Shown one piece after another: positions 44,505 to 55,345 of a DNA stretch of 64,000 nt. The translations under genes were made by a program, and so were the position numbers. The stretch is from Tenrec ecaudatus. Taxonomy: Eukaryota > Chordata > Mammalia > Afrosoricida > Tenrecidae. Below the pieces are notes generated by a model that did no database searches, was not told where the DNA came from, and saw nothing but the letters and a program-made list of their open reading frames with translations. Location: NCBI RefSeq assembly GCF_050624435.1, contig NC_134542.1, positions 14,263,497 through 14,327,496 of the forward strand, given 5' to 3'. How positions within the stretch are numbered: the first letter of the stretch is position 1; the number at the start of each line of letters is the position of its first letter.

Positions 44505-44755
44505 CGAACCAAGCCGATTGTCAGTGCGCTGATTCCAACTCCTAGTGGGTGGTGCTTTAGCAGGGGGTAGGACGACTTCATGAAACTTCTGAGGCTGTAA
44601 AGCTTTGTGAGTTACCGTCAGCTAGATGGCAGTGAGTTTGTTTTTTGGTTTAAACCTTTATAGAAACAAGACTGTCACATCTTTCTCCCACAGAGGGGCT
44701 GGCAGGTTCGCACTGGCGCCAGCCTTTCGTTTAGAAGTCGGACACTACGGAGTCT
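44505..44755 (-). repeat. AfroSINE with a second SINE end inside
   Basis: 'gtcagtgcgctgattccaactcc' and 'cacagaggggctggcaggttcgc' are the two sides of an antisense copy. Between them 'gctagatggcagtgagtttgttttttgg' is the sense 3' end of another AfroSINE or RTE, inserted at 44610-44650. Confidence 0.6.
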
Positions 44756-45870
44756 GCCGGTTGGAATGTGACAGGGACAGGGATGTAAAGCCCGCACTCT
44801 GTGTGACTCTAACACAGGTGCTGAGTTCATGCCCCAGCCTCCTTCCAGCTGTGGCTCCACCGTGTTCAACAGGCAGTTGCTAAGGTCATGCATGGTGCTT
44901 GTCAGCACCCAGCTGGCGGAAGCAGGAAGATGGTGCAGGATTACCTAGGGGAGTCTCCTGGGCCAGGCCTGGGAGTGACATGTCCCTTTCAGTCATGGTT
45001 CATTAGTGACAGTTCAGTTGGCTACAAATCTTATGACCACTCCCACCAGCAGCCAAGCCTGGGACACGTAGTTGTTGGTGGCAACGCAGGTGGTAGGACA
45101 GAGGGTTCTTTCACCTCTTCCTCTCCAGCCTCTGCATCTGTCGCCAAGCCTGAGGGGCTCGTGTGAGAGTGTGGGCAGAGGCCACGTTGTGCAGGTGACG
45201 TTCTCTGTTTGCTCCCCATCTCCTGCGCCCCATCCTCTCCCCGCAAAATGTGGCTTTGTGAGGGAGAAAACGAAGCCCCCTCTCATCAGTAAGGATTCCT
45301 CCGTGCGGCTTCTCATACCAGAGGTGAGAGAGAGGTGAAAAGGGGACATTTCATTAAGTTAGTGATTTTTTTATTCCAGAATTATTGGCTCTTCTCTGTC
45401 CCTTTGAATTGATATCCTAATATCGAATCCATATTTTTTATTAGAACTAATTTTGGACACGAGTTCCATGAGGAAACGTCCCACGGAGCCTGCCAGGTCT
45501 CAGGTCACTTTCCCACAGAGTAGCTCTGGTCCCCGCAGCAGCTTGCTGAGGTGCAGCGTGGGCGACGGGGCATCTGATTGCATAGCGGAGGAAACTGAGT
45601 CACAGACAGGTGGCCTTTCCCAGGTGGGCCGCCTGGGACTAGACAACAGGCCTGTCTTACCGTGGTCTCAGAGTGGACACAGGCTTCTTCAAGAAAACAA
45701 CCAAACTTTTCCCTTCCTCCATCCCTCAGATTTCCTTTGGTGCCAAGCTGGAAACTCTTCTGAAATGATGGAAAGGGGGATTCCAAACTTGGCTTTAATC
45801 ACTCAAGTTGGTAGGCACTTCCTTGGGTCTGACTCAGTTTCCACTGCTGCTGTGTGCTCAAATAATCCCC
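44756..45870. other. Unassigned non-coding DNA
   Basis: About 1.1 kb with no recognised repeat except a possible MIR trace at 45585-45610 ('gaggaaactgagtcacagacagg'). No exon supported. Confidence 0.45.
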
Positions 45871-45871
45871 A

Positions 45872-48800
45872 AAGGGACATTGCTAGGGGCCATCTACTTG
45901 GTGGTGGCTCATGGCAACCTTGGTGCCTCAGAAGGGCCTGCCGCCCAGTTCTGCCCTGTTGTCACCATGGTCCTTACGTGTGAGCCCCTTGTTGCAGCCA
46001 CTGTGTCCGTCAATCTTCTCAAGGACCCTCCTCCTTTTTGCTGCCTTCTACTTTACCGAGCAGGACGTCCTTCTCCAGGGACTGCGCTCTCTAGAATACA
46101 TGTGCAAAGTACGTGAAATGAAGTCTGCGCACCCTTGTCTCTAAGGAGCATTCCTAAGAGGCCTTATTCCGATACAGACTTATTTGTTCTTTTTGCCCAT
46201 GATGTCTGCAACTTTCTTCGCCAGCACCGTAAATCAAATGCATCCGTTCTTCGGTGTTCCTTATTCAGTGTCCAATTTCACATGCATAGGAGGCCACTGA
46301 AAATTGATGTCTGTATATCCCCACTCAAGGGGAACAAATGACAGGATTGTAGGTGAACCGATACATTGGATTCTGTAAGATAGGGCGATAGATAGATAGA
46401 TTGATTGATTTCCCTTGGGGGGTTGGGTGGAGGAGGGAGGGGATAAACGGGAGCTGATATCAAAGAGTTCAAGAAGAAAGAAAATGTTCTGAAACTGATG
46501 GTGGAAGCAATTGTACATTTATGCTCAATGTAATTGAATTATGGATTGTTATAATACCAGTAAGAGCTCCCAATAAAATGATTAATTAAAAAAGGAAAAA
46601 GAAAACACCATGACTTGGGTCAGGGACACCTTAGTCCTCGAAGTAATTCTCTTGCTTTTCAACACTTTAAAGAGGTCTTGTCCAGCAGATTTACCCAGCG
46701 AATGCTTCGCAGGATCACCTGACTGCTGCTTGCATGAACATCGATGGTGCATTCACACAAGACGAAATCCCTGACAGTTTCATGCCTCTCTCCATTTGTC
46801 ATGATGTTTCCATTTGTGGGGATTTTATTCTGCTTTATGGTGAGTCATAATCCATACCACAGGCTTCAGTCCTTGGCCTTCAACCACAAGTGCTTCAAAT
46901 CCTCCTCACTTTCAGCAAGCAAGGTTGTGTCGTGGGCATATCTCAGGTTGTTAATAAACCTCCCTCCAATCCTGATGTCACCTTCTTCGTATAGACCAGC
47001 TTCTCTGATGATTTGCTCTGCTACAGATTGAAGAAGTGTGGTGAGAGGTTACAACTCATTCACCTTTCCTGATTCTAAACCATGCAGAATTCCCTTGTTT
47101 TGTTCCCACAACTGCCTCTTAATCCATGCCCAGGTTTCCCCATGGTCACAATGAGGTGTTCTGGACTTCCCATTCTTCCCAAGGTTGTCCATAGTTTGTT
47201 ACATTCCACATAATCAAATGCCTTTGCGTTTTCAATGTAATGCAATTAAACTTCGTCCTGGTGTTCTCTGCTTTGAGCCAACATCCCCGGACATGAGCAA
47301 TGATGTTCCCTCTTCCGTGTCCTCTTCTGAATCTGGCGTGAGCTGGTAGCTCCCTACCATTGTACTGCTGCAACTCTTGTGGGATGATCTTCAGCAGACT
47401 TTTACTTGCCTGTGATGTCAATGATATTGTTTGACATCTTGAGCATTCTGTTGGGCTACCTTTCTCTGGAAAGATTGCAACTCTGAATCTCTTCCAGTCA
47501 GTTGTCCAAGTAGATGTCTTCCAAATTCCCTGACATAGACCAGTGAGTGCTTCCAGCGTGCTTCATCAGCTCGTTGAAGCATTTCAACTGGCGTTCCATC
47601 CATTCCTGGAGCTTTGTTTTTGGCTAATGCATTCAGTGCAGCTCGAACTTCTCCCGTCAGCACCACTGCTCCTTGCTCATATGCTGAAATGGAATGTCTA
47701 CCTTTTGGTAGAGCGAGTCTATGTATTCTTTCCATCTTCTTTTGATGCTTTCTGCATCATTTAATGTTTTGTCCATGAAAACTTTTATACCAAACTTGAT
47801 TTTTTTTCTTTAGGTTTTCGGTTTAATATATGCCCAGAGTCCTGTTCTCTCTCTTTTTTTTTTATGTTCTAACTCCCGGTGTTTGCAAATTTCATTATAA
47901 TGTTTGACTTTGTCTTCTCAACCTACCCTTTGAAATTTTCTGTTCAACTCTGACTTCATCATTCTTTTCCATGTGCCTTAGCTACTCTGGGACTAAAAGG
48001 AAGCGCCAGAGTCTCTTCTGACATCCTCTTTAGTCTTTTCTTTCTTTCCAGTCTCTTTAATGACCTTTAGCTTTCTTCATGGATGGTGTTCTGAATGTCC
48101 TCCCACAGCTCATCAGATCTTCCGTCATCAGTGTTCAGTCACTCAAACCTGGTCTTGATATTGAAGTGGGATGTACTCAAAGAAGTGTTCTGGCTTTTGT
48201 GGGCTGGTTTTCATTTCCTTGAGCTTCAACCAGACATACACAGGAGCAATTGATGGTCTGTTTCACTGTCAGCTCCTGGCCTGGTTTTAGCTGCTGATCC
48301 AGAGCTTTTCCATCGTTTTTTACCACAGAGGTAGTCAATTTTATTTCTGTGTATTCCATGTGTATAATTGCCGTTTGTGTTGTTGAAGAAAGGTATTTGG
48401 TATAAATAAGTCATTGGTCTTGCAAAATTTTTCTCGTGATCTCCCACTTCATTTAGATCACTAAGACTATTTTCCATCTACTCTTCCTTCGTCTTTGTTT
48501 CCAACTTTTGTATTCCAATTGCCAATGATTATCAATGCATTTTGATAGCATGTTTAATCAATGACAAACTGAAGAGGTCAGTAAAATTCTTCAATTTCTG
48601 TATCACTAGCTTTTGTGTTGGTGCATTTTATTTACTTGAAGGTGAATCGATATAATTCTATCCCAGAGAGCATTGTGCTTTAAAGTAGATCTTGAAATGT
48701 CCTTTTCGATGATGAAGCCATGCCATTCCTCTTGATTGTGTCATTCCCAGCATAATCAATGATATGATTTTCTGATCCAGAATGTCCAATACCAGTCTAG

Positions 48801-49322
48801 TTAAGCTCACTAACACCTAGAATATCGATCTTCATGCATTCCATTCCATTTTTTGAAAACTTCCCATTTTGCTAGATTCTTCCCAAGTTCTGATTAGTAG
48901 TCGATTTTTACAGCTGTTTCTTCTCGTTTTGACTCAGGTCCCATTAGCAAATGAAAGCTTGACTTTGTTCATGTCGTGTGGTTGATTCTACTCTGTGAAT
49001 GCGGCCCTTTCTTAGTCATCTGTTGAGTGCCTTCTAACCAGAGGGGCTCGTCTTCCGCCAGTATTTTTGACAATGTTTTGCTTCTGTTCATCAGGCCTTC
49101 AGTATCTAACAATGGTTGCTAGGCTAAGGTTTTCGGTGGCAGATTCCTCCAAAGTGGACAGCTGATTATTCCTTCTTCATAGTCTGTTTGTAGCTGAGAA
49201 GCTCTACTGAAACCTGTCCACTGTAAGTGACCCCGCTGGTGTTTGAAATACTAGTGACGTCTCTTCCAGCGTCACAGCAACACCCAAGCCACCAAAATAT
49301 GACAAACCGACGAGCAAACGGT
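45872..49322 (-). pseudogene. Near full-length RTE/BovB-type LINE, broken
   Basis: The whole RTE is present antisense, from its 3' end (45872) to its 5' end (49322), about 3.1 kb once the L1 scrap at 46303-46598 is removed. On the minus strand, remnants of the single RTE protein can be read in order: endonuclease-region text near 48700-48900, then the reverse transcriptase fingers (EVRAALNALAKNKAPGMDG, VEMLQ at about 47600-47640), then ELPAHARFRRGHGRGNIIA (about 47320-47370) and C-terminal parts toward 46650. RTE elements encode an endonuclease plus reverse transcriptase and also supply the tail copied by AfroSINEs. Multiple frameshifts and stops interrupt the frame. It is the best template in the window for aligning the smaller RTE pieces. 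Confidence 0.8.
46303..46598 (+). mobile_element. L1-type LINE 3' end inserted in the RTE
   Basis: 'ggaggagggaggggataaacggg', 'gagctgatatcaaagagttcaagaag', 'gttataataccagtaagagctcccaataaaatg' are the L1-type 3' end on the + strand. RTE sequence before ('aggccactgaaaat') and after ('gaaaacaccatgacttggg') joins without the insert. Confidence 0.7.
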
Positions 49323-49324
49323 GG

Positions 49325-49654
49325 TTATTCCTTGGGGATTTTATTTGTTTATAAACTCTTTGTACTGAAATAAAAGACTAAAGAATCTTAGACAGAAGCC
49401 CTTTCTAAAGGGGAAGTTACTAACCAACTTCTCATCTCTCCCCTTTCCTCTGTGTCCAGTGTTTCCTGTGCCTATAGATACAGATATTCCTATTTATATG
49501 CTTTAAGTTATTTTAGAAGTTGTTTCATATATAATTTCCCCCCAGAAGTTAAAAGGAAGGAACCAGGGATGATTTACTTTTTGTAGTCAGTCCAAACTTC
49601 TTCTGAGTCACAATTTTACTTGTAATAACTAGTTGTTACCCAGTCAACTCAATA
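49325..49654. other. Unassigned non-coding DNA
   Basis: AT-rich interval, no feature recognised. Confidence 0.4.
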
Positions 49655-49828
49655 CTCGAAGACACCCTGAGTGTGTTAGAGTATAACTGTGCGCCACAAG
49701 GTGTGATTTTTCGGAAGTAGAACACCAGGCCTTTCTTCTGAGATGCTTCTGGGTGGACCTGAACCTTCAGCCTTTTGGTGAGCAACTGTGAGCATGTGTT
49801 ACCCATTTGCAACTTCCAAGGACCCCAC
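49655..49828 (-). repeat. AfroSINE
   Basis: 'actgtgcgccacaaggtgtgatttttcgg', 'agtagaacaccaggcctttcttctgagatgcttctgggtgg', 'gaaccttcagccttttggtgagc' give the antisense order. Confidence 0.8.
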
Positions 49829-50290
49829 TTTTAATACAGGACAAAACGCATGCTGATGGATTGGGATGTGCCAAGCCTATTTGGGTGTGTTGGGCCAAGG
49901 CTGGGTTAGAAAGGAGATTTGATTACTGAATTTGATTAAGAACTTGATTACTGAACTTGATTAAGAACTGGCATGAGAAACCGAAAAAGAAAAGATAAAC
50001 ACACTCTCAGGCATCATAGGATTCCTTCTGTCGATGTCAAAACTTCTCTCAAAGTAGGTTCAAAGTCACTAAAAAAACTTCAAAACAAATGGTTCCGTGT
50101 TTATTAGTAGGATTTATGTTTGTGTCGGTGTGTGTATGAGTGCACAAAATTAATAGATTTGGAGAGAGGGGAGGAAAGGTATTGCTCATCTATTTTTTCA
50201 GAATCTTTTTTTATTTCTGAACTGTATAAAGTCTGGGCAAAAACTAAGGAAGACCGAAGGATCGGGGTATTGACAAAGAATAGTGAGTAG
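49829..50290. other. Unassigned DNA with a 25-bp tandem duplication
   Basis: TTGATTACTGAATTTGATTA-type units of 25 bp repeat head to tail at 49919-49943 and 49944-49968, differing at one base. Nothing else recognised. Confidence 0.5.
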
Positions 50291-50291
50291 A

Positions 50292-50625
50292 CTTTGGCCT
50301 GCCAGAAGATGAACAAAACTGTCTTGGAAGAAGTACCGCCAGAATGCCTAGAAATGAGGATGGGGAGGCTTCCTCTTATGCACTTTGGACATGTGACCAG
50401 GAAGGCCCAGTCCCCACAGAAACCCCTCATGCGTGGTACAGGAAGGTAAGCAGTATCCCGGTTCATCTCAGAGAAGACCCTCACTGAGAAGAACGGACAG
50501 CAGCTGCAACAGTGGGTTCCAGCATAACAACAGTCGAGAGCATGGTGCGGGAACTTTCAGTCGGGTGTGCACAGGGTCACTATCAGTCAGAATTGACTCG
50601 ATGGCATCCATTCACCAACCTTCCT
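50292..50625 (+). mobile_element. RTE/BovB-type LINE 3' end
   Basis: 'ggcctgccagaagatgaacaaaac', 'ttggaagaagtaccgccagaatgcc', 'gcactttggacatgtgaccaggaaggc' and the 3' end 'gtcactatcagtcagaattgactcgatggcatcc' match the sense RTE C-terminal coding end and tail. Frame not intact. Confidence 0.75.
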
Positions 50626-51569
50626 AGAGACACGGGTATATGAGGAAGCTGTTTCACCTGCATTTCTCAGTTTCGGTCACACGAGCTCAGCACTTGCCTG
50701 CATTTTCTCTATTCCCCTCTAAATAAATAATGGTGCCAAAGGAAGAAGAAAGGAATGTGGGATGGGCCAGCCAGTGGAACTGCCTTTTCTTCATGTAACA
50801 TTGGAGAAGCCGACTCTCAGCCATGGACGGGCAACACCACGGGTGAAGGCCAGCAATAAGCACGGAGGAGAGACTCAGATTTTGTCAGGGCACCCATGGC
50901 CATTGCGGCTCAGAGGGATGGCCTCACAAATGACCCCTCAGAGGGTCCTTGGTCAAGTACATATCTCTGATCTTAACGAAAAACACAGGAAGCCGAGGGG
51001 GTAGTCCTAGTGAGCAAGAGCACAGAAGCTTTATCGAAACAGCCAAGTGGCCCCGAATGCTACGAGCGCCTGAGATTGCAGATGGTATAAAACACCAGCC
51101 CCTGGGGGTGGGCGATGGCGGTGGGTGCTCTCTAATTATTTCTCATTCTGGTTCTTCGGTAGAACAAAGGGTTAAAGGGTCACTTACCAGAGGGTTGGCA
51201 TGAAGTGATTTCGTGTACTCTCTAAATAGTTGTATGACTTTACTGTAAGGTTTTATCCTCTCCAGCCCTTCCCTCGTGGGGCCGTCTTTTGGGGATGGCT
51301 CCCATGGCTGCTCACTGTCTCGCCGTGGCTGCTGGGGAAGGTGTGTCTTCTGGCTTTCACTCCCGTCTTCCCACGGTCTCCTCCCACCGGGAGGCTGTAA
51401 TCAAACTTACTATGTCGGCAGCTAAAGTTCAAGGCAATCGGTGCCTTCGTCTTGTCACTCAGTTCTTCATACTCCCTGTCACTTGCTCCCACCTTTCCAA
51501 GTCCTTTGACTACTTCTTCTATTGTTCTGGATGTCATTTGTGTCAGGGGCCCCTTTGTCTGTGGTGTCG
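50626..51569. other. Unassigned non-coding DNA
   Basis: No recognised gene or repeat. Confidence 0.45.
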
Positions 51570-52020
51570 TTGACGTAGCTAGGCTTGTTGCGATTTCCTT
51601 AACGGCAGCCTCCCCTTCAGCACAGGGGGCCCTTGTCCAGTCTGCGTCATCCTCCCAATCACAGGCTTGCGCGTGTCCATCGTCCTAGCCATGAGGTCAC
51701 TCCATCTCACTGAGGGTCTCCCCACGCTCGACGGCCATCTCCTTCACAAAACACCACGTCCCCCACCAGAGATTGAGCCTTTCTGCTGATACAGCCAAAG
51801 CAACCAAGCCAGACCGGGTTTCTGTTGCTATCTGTTAGGTTCCATTGCCCCGATTTCAGAAGTAGAAGGCTAGATCTTTCTTCCTTCTCTGCCTTAGTCT
51901 GGAAGATGCGCTGAAACCTATCCAGTAGGAGGGGCCGTCCTGGTCTGTGAAATCCCAGTGACATAACTACCATCACCACCGCCACACACAAGACACCACA
52001 ATACTGTGAACTGCCAGTAT
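51570..52020 (-). repeat. RTE/BovB-type LINE, internally deleted
   Basis: Antisense RTE 3' text ('gtgtccatcgtcctagccatgagg', 'cactccatctcactgagggtctccc') is followed by RTE 5' text ('gttaggttccattgccccgatttcagaagtagaagg', 'ttccttctctgccttagtctggaag', 'ctgaaacctatccag', 'gacataac'). The central coding part is missing, as at 1-300 and 21.8 kb. Confidence 0.6.
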
Positions 52021-53175
52021 CGTTAGCTAGGAAAATCCATGTGCTCCCTGTACAACCTCTGAACACTCTTAAACACTGAGCGCGATCTTGACTCTAGTTA
52101 CTTCCTGTCTGTTCCAGACCCCTGGCATGTTGGCGTTCTGCCTTGAACCCTTGTTGCTTCTTCCTCACCACGCACTCTGCCAACATCTCGGGTTTCTGTG
52201 TTTCCATCCAGAAGGCAGAAGCGTTCTTCCCAGCTCCAGGCCAGTGGCTGGGGGACTTCTAGAAGTCGCAGTTTTCGCTCCTGGATGGACGATGTTCGGG
52301 CGCCGGCCCTTCCTCCTCCTTGCTGCTCTTGTGGAGGTGGTCTGTGTGCCGCAGGTCCTGGACTGTGGGTTTTCCGGGGGAAGCCGCCCTATGAAAGCCA
52401 TTGTTCTCACAGTCACCAGGAGTGGTTACAAAAAACCTCAGGTCATCACTCCTCGGTATTAATATTTAGGAGCGATTGGGGTTTCCGGCAAGCAATATTG
52501 AATTAAGTGTGGGGAGCCCTTTAACACAGCATTTGATTGTACGTCTTAAAATAGAGACTGCAAATTGAAATTCCTCCTGGGTGCTTTAAATCATGCATTA
52601 CATGTGCAGTATTTTCAATTAGCTTCAGGGGAAAAATAGGTTCAGTGTGGCTCTATTTTTACAGCTGGGAATTGCTCTGAACACACAATTGACTGTTTCA
52701 TATATGTGAGATTTATTTAAATGACTGGTGGGGCATTTGCTGTTTAGCCAGTAATTGGAATTAGGGTTGCAGCATGGCAGGGACACCGGGAAGCCACTAG
52801 CATCAGCTTAGTCGTGGGGACATGGGGTTGGATGAGTCCTGGGAGCCAGGCCTTCACGTTTCGTTCCCGGACTGTGCCACTGCGCCGAGAGGAAGAGAAG
52901 GATCGGTTGCCTGGGGACTCTGGGAACGGTGTTCTCAGTTCTTATCCTTTGTCTCTACTTTCTCTTAGGGGCCAGACAGCAAATGGGTGGTCAAACAGGC
53001 ATGAGGAGCCCTTTCTTCCCCCCCACTTCCTGGCCCCCTGTTCGTTTCCCAACGTTAACCTGGGTGGGACACTGGGTTACATTGTTTGGACCCAGAAGCT
53101 ACTCTGAGGGTGAAAGAGGAGACAGTCCACTCCAGGTTAAGATTTACAGTTTGGCAATCATATCGATGTGAACAG
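52021..53175. other. Unassigned DNA with a candidate conserved patch
   Basis: 52460-52770 is AT-rich, repeat-free and contains several TAAT/ATTA homeodomain-type cores ('caattagcttcagg', 'cagtaattggaattagg'). It looks like a conserved non-coding element but this is by eye only. The remainder is unassigned. Confidence 0.4.
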
Positions 53176-53347
53176 TGGGGATTGGAGTGGAGACTCTAAG
53201 CCCATCTGTAGACAATTGGACATCCCCTCACAGAGGGTTGCAAGGAATGGACAAGCCAGCCAAGGTGCAATGTAGCACCAATGAAACACACAACATTCCT
53301 CTAGTTCTTTAATGCTTTCTCTCCCTCACTATCATGACCCCAGTTCT
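53176..53347 (+). repeat. L1-type 3' UTR internal fragment
   Basis: 'aagcccatctgtagacaattggacatcccctcacag', 'gcaccaatgaaacacacaacattcctctagttctttaatgc', 'cactatcatgaccccagttcta' match the middle of the L1-type 3' UTR; both ends are missing. It ends abruptly at an LTR. Confidence 0.75.
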
Positions 53348-53820
53348 AGTCCAAGCCCATAAGTATAATATTAGCCCATATTCCGATTCCAATCTTTAAA
53401 GGCCTCTTCAGATTCACGAAACACATGCAATGACATGGAATGCAGGGTGATCACAGGCCAGCGGGTAGAAAGTCTTTGGATCCTGTGGCAGTGTACGCAT
53501 CTCAGCGCTGTCAGGGGTCTGTACGTGGCTTCTCCAGCTTCAGAGGTCTGGCTGCATCAGGGTAGTAGGTCCATGTGGCTTCTCCAGCTCTGGGCACTAG
53601 CATAGTTCCATGTGTCTTGGCAGCTGCAATGTCTCCCAGGGAGTGAGAGGTGTCTTCTGTCTCCAAGGAGGAAAATACAGGAATACCCAGAATCCTCAGG
53701 GGAAGGCCATGCCCACACCGAGGCCTCATTGGCTATAACCCGATTGACAGACTGGACTCCACCCCTTCACTCTTAATCCTCTCCAGTCCCAAATTGACAC
53801 CACATTATGTAACTACTACA
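53348..53820 (-). repeat. ERVL-type LTR, same family as 7.35 kb
   Basis: Reverse-complement landmarks of the 7.35-kb LTR appear in order: 'gcccataagtataatattagcccata', 'gcaatgacatggaatgcag', 'agcgggtagaaagtctttgg', 'ccatgtgtcttggcagctgc' and 'ccaccccttcactcttaatcctctcc', ending 'gtaactactaca' at 53820 (TGTAGTAGTTAC on the minus strand). The 3' end of the LTR is missing where it meets the L1 fragment. Confidence 0.7.
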
Positions 53821-53942
53821 GCCTCAATCAAATGATTTATAAAAAAATAAAAATAAGATTTATAGTTTACAAACCCTCTAGACAGTTGTTATGAATCAGA
53901 CTGGACATGATGGCAGTGGGTTTGGCTTGCTTCATTCATTCC

Positions 53943-54480
53943 CTAGGGCCAGTGGTGATAGACTTCTTGCCTTTATGTAGGACACCCCAGGTTCGATTCC
54001 CAGCAATGCACCTCATGCACCAAACAAACAAACAAACTCACTTCCCATCATGTTGACTGCAACACATAGCTACCCTTTGGTCAAGGTGGAACTGCCCCTG
54101 TGGGTTTCTGAGGCTGCAGCTATATTCAAAGTAAGAAACCCTTGTCTTTCGCCCGAGGGGTGAGTGGTTTCAAACTACTGGCCTCTTTGGTTAGCATTCC
54201 AATACGTAACAAGGGCTCGGACCTCCTACACAGCCACAGCATGTTTGTCATTGGAGGCTTGTGTGTTTCTAAGATGCTGAACAGGATTTAGAAGAGTTTA
54301 CACACCAAGATGGGCTAGGAAGAAAGGTCTGGTGATCTACTTCTTAAAATCGGACAACGAAACCCCCATGGATGACAATGGCCCAATCTGCCATGGGTCA
54401 TGGGGATGACACGGGACTGGGCAGTGCTTTATTCCATCATGCATGGGATCCCGTGTTTCTGTGTCGCTCATTTCACGTCA
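53943..54480 (+). repeat. Long AfroSINE variant, interrupted
   Basis: The tRNA-like head 'agtggtgatagacttcttgcc' and 'caggttcgattcccagcaatgcacctcatgca' is followed, after an interruption, by 'ttggaggcttgtgtgtttctaagatgctgaacagg', 'ggtctggtgatctacttcttaaaatcgg' and 'gcatgggatcc'. This is the longer afrotherian SINE form. A second AfroSINE is nested within. Confidence 0.7.
54028..54215 (-). repeat. AfroSINE nested in another
   Basis: 'actcacttcccatcatgttgactgcaacacatagctacc', 'gtggaactgcccctgtgggtttctgagg' and 'ccgaggggtgagtggtttcaaactac' are the antisense order. Confidence 0.75.
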
Positions 54481-54560
54481 TACATCACCCAGAGTCCTGA
54501 TGTGATTCATGGAGCGAAGTCTCAAAAGGGATCAGGCAGTTACTCCAAGGTTGCTCTTAA

Positions 54561-54640
54561 ACCTTACTGGGAATTTGGGAGAGACACGCCCACTGAAATG
54601 ACCTTACTGGGAATCTGGGAGCGACACGCCCACTGAAATG
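54561..54640. repeat. 40-bp tandem duplication
   Basis: Two consecutive 40-base units (54561-54600, 54601-54640) beginning ACCTTACTGGGAAT differ at only two positions. Confidence 0.95.
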
Positions 54641-54708
54641 GCAGTGGTTAGGGGACACTGTCATACAAATTACTAGCCATTATTTTCTCACTACCACCCC
54701 TGACTGGA

Positions 54709-54895
54709 ACGGTGGTTCTCAGCCTGATGCCTCTCCTCGCCTTCTGAACATGGGTCAGTGCCAGGGCGCATTGGCACAGCCGACATCCGGTGAGGAGAAG
54801 CCAGAGCTGTTGTTAAATCTCCTACGGCACACAGGTCAGCTTCCCTAGCCAAGAGTTATCCGGCTCAATTATCAGTAGTGCCAAGGTTGTGAAGT
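54709..54895 (+). repeat. MER20 DNA transposon
   Basis: The start 'cggtggttctcagcc', the middle 'gttaaatctcctacggcacacaggtcagc' and the end 'agagttatccggctcaattatcagtagtgccaaggttg' follow MER20 (hAT-Charlie). The 3' terminal repeat is partly decayed. Confidence 0.65.
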
Positions 54896-54898
54896 CTG

Positions 54899-55093
54899 CA
54901 CTAGAACAGTGGTTCTCAACCTTCCTGATGCCGCGACTGTTTCATACAGTTCCTCGTGCAGCCATAACATTATTTCCGTTGCTACTTCATCGCTGTCATT
55001 TTGCTACTGTGATGAACCAGGCGACTCCTGTGAGAGGGTCGTTCCACCCCCAAAGGGGTTGAAACCCACAGGTTGAGAACCGCTGCTCTGGAC
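54899..55093 (+). mobile_element. SPIN-type hAT transposon
   Basis: Ends CAGTGGTTCTCAACC (54907-54921) and GGTTGAGAACCGCTG (55071-55085). Flanking CACTAGAA and CTCTGGAC share 5 of 8 bases and resemble the CTCTAGA-type target. Core: 'cagttcctcgtgcagcc', 'tccgttgctacttcatcgctgtc', 'gtgagagggtcgttccaccccc'. It is about 180 bp, the shortest of the four. Confidence 0.85.
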
Positions 55094-55157
55094 TATAAGC
55101 TGTGTTCTTTCATTGGGGGGGTAGATGACTTCAAACTACTTTAGCCTGCAGCCTGTT

Positions 55158-55345
55158 TTTAAAAGACCGCCGCTGTGACAGCTGTGTGCTGTCGAGTCGA
55201 GTGGAGCACAGGCAGGCGCCCTGTCGAATCAAGTCGGGCTGCCCTGTGAAAGTGGTAAGGCTATGATTTTCGCAGGAACTGATCAATGGCCCTCCCACGG
55301 AGCTTCTGGTTGAACCTCGGACCATTTGGGTCGCAGCGGCCTCCT
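55158..55345 (-). repeat. AfroSINE
   Basis: 'gctgtgtgctgtcgagtcgagtgg', 'ctgatcaatggccctcccacggagcttctggttgaacctcgg' show an antisense, diverged copy. Confidence 0.6.

Noticed and set aside
45453..45983. 176-codon + strand open frame
   Set aside because: It runs into the antisense RTE end at 45872, has no recognisable domain and no splice or promoter context.
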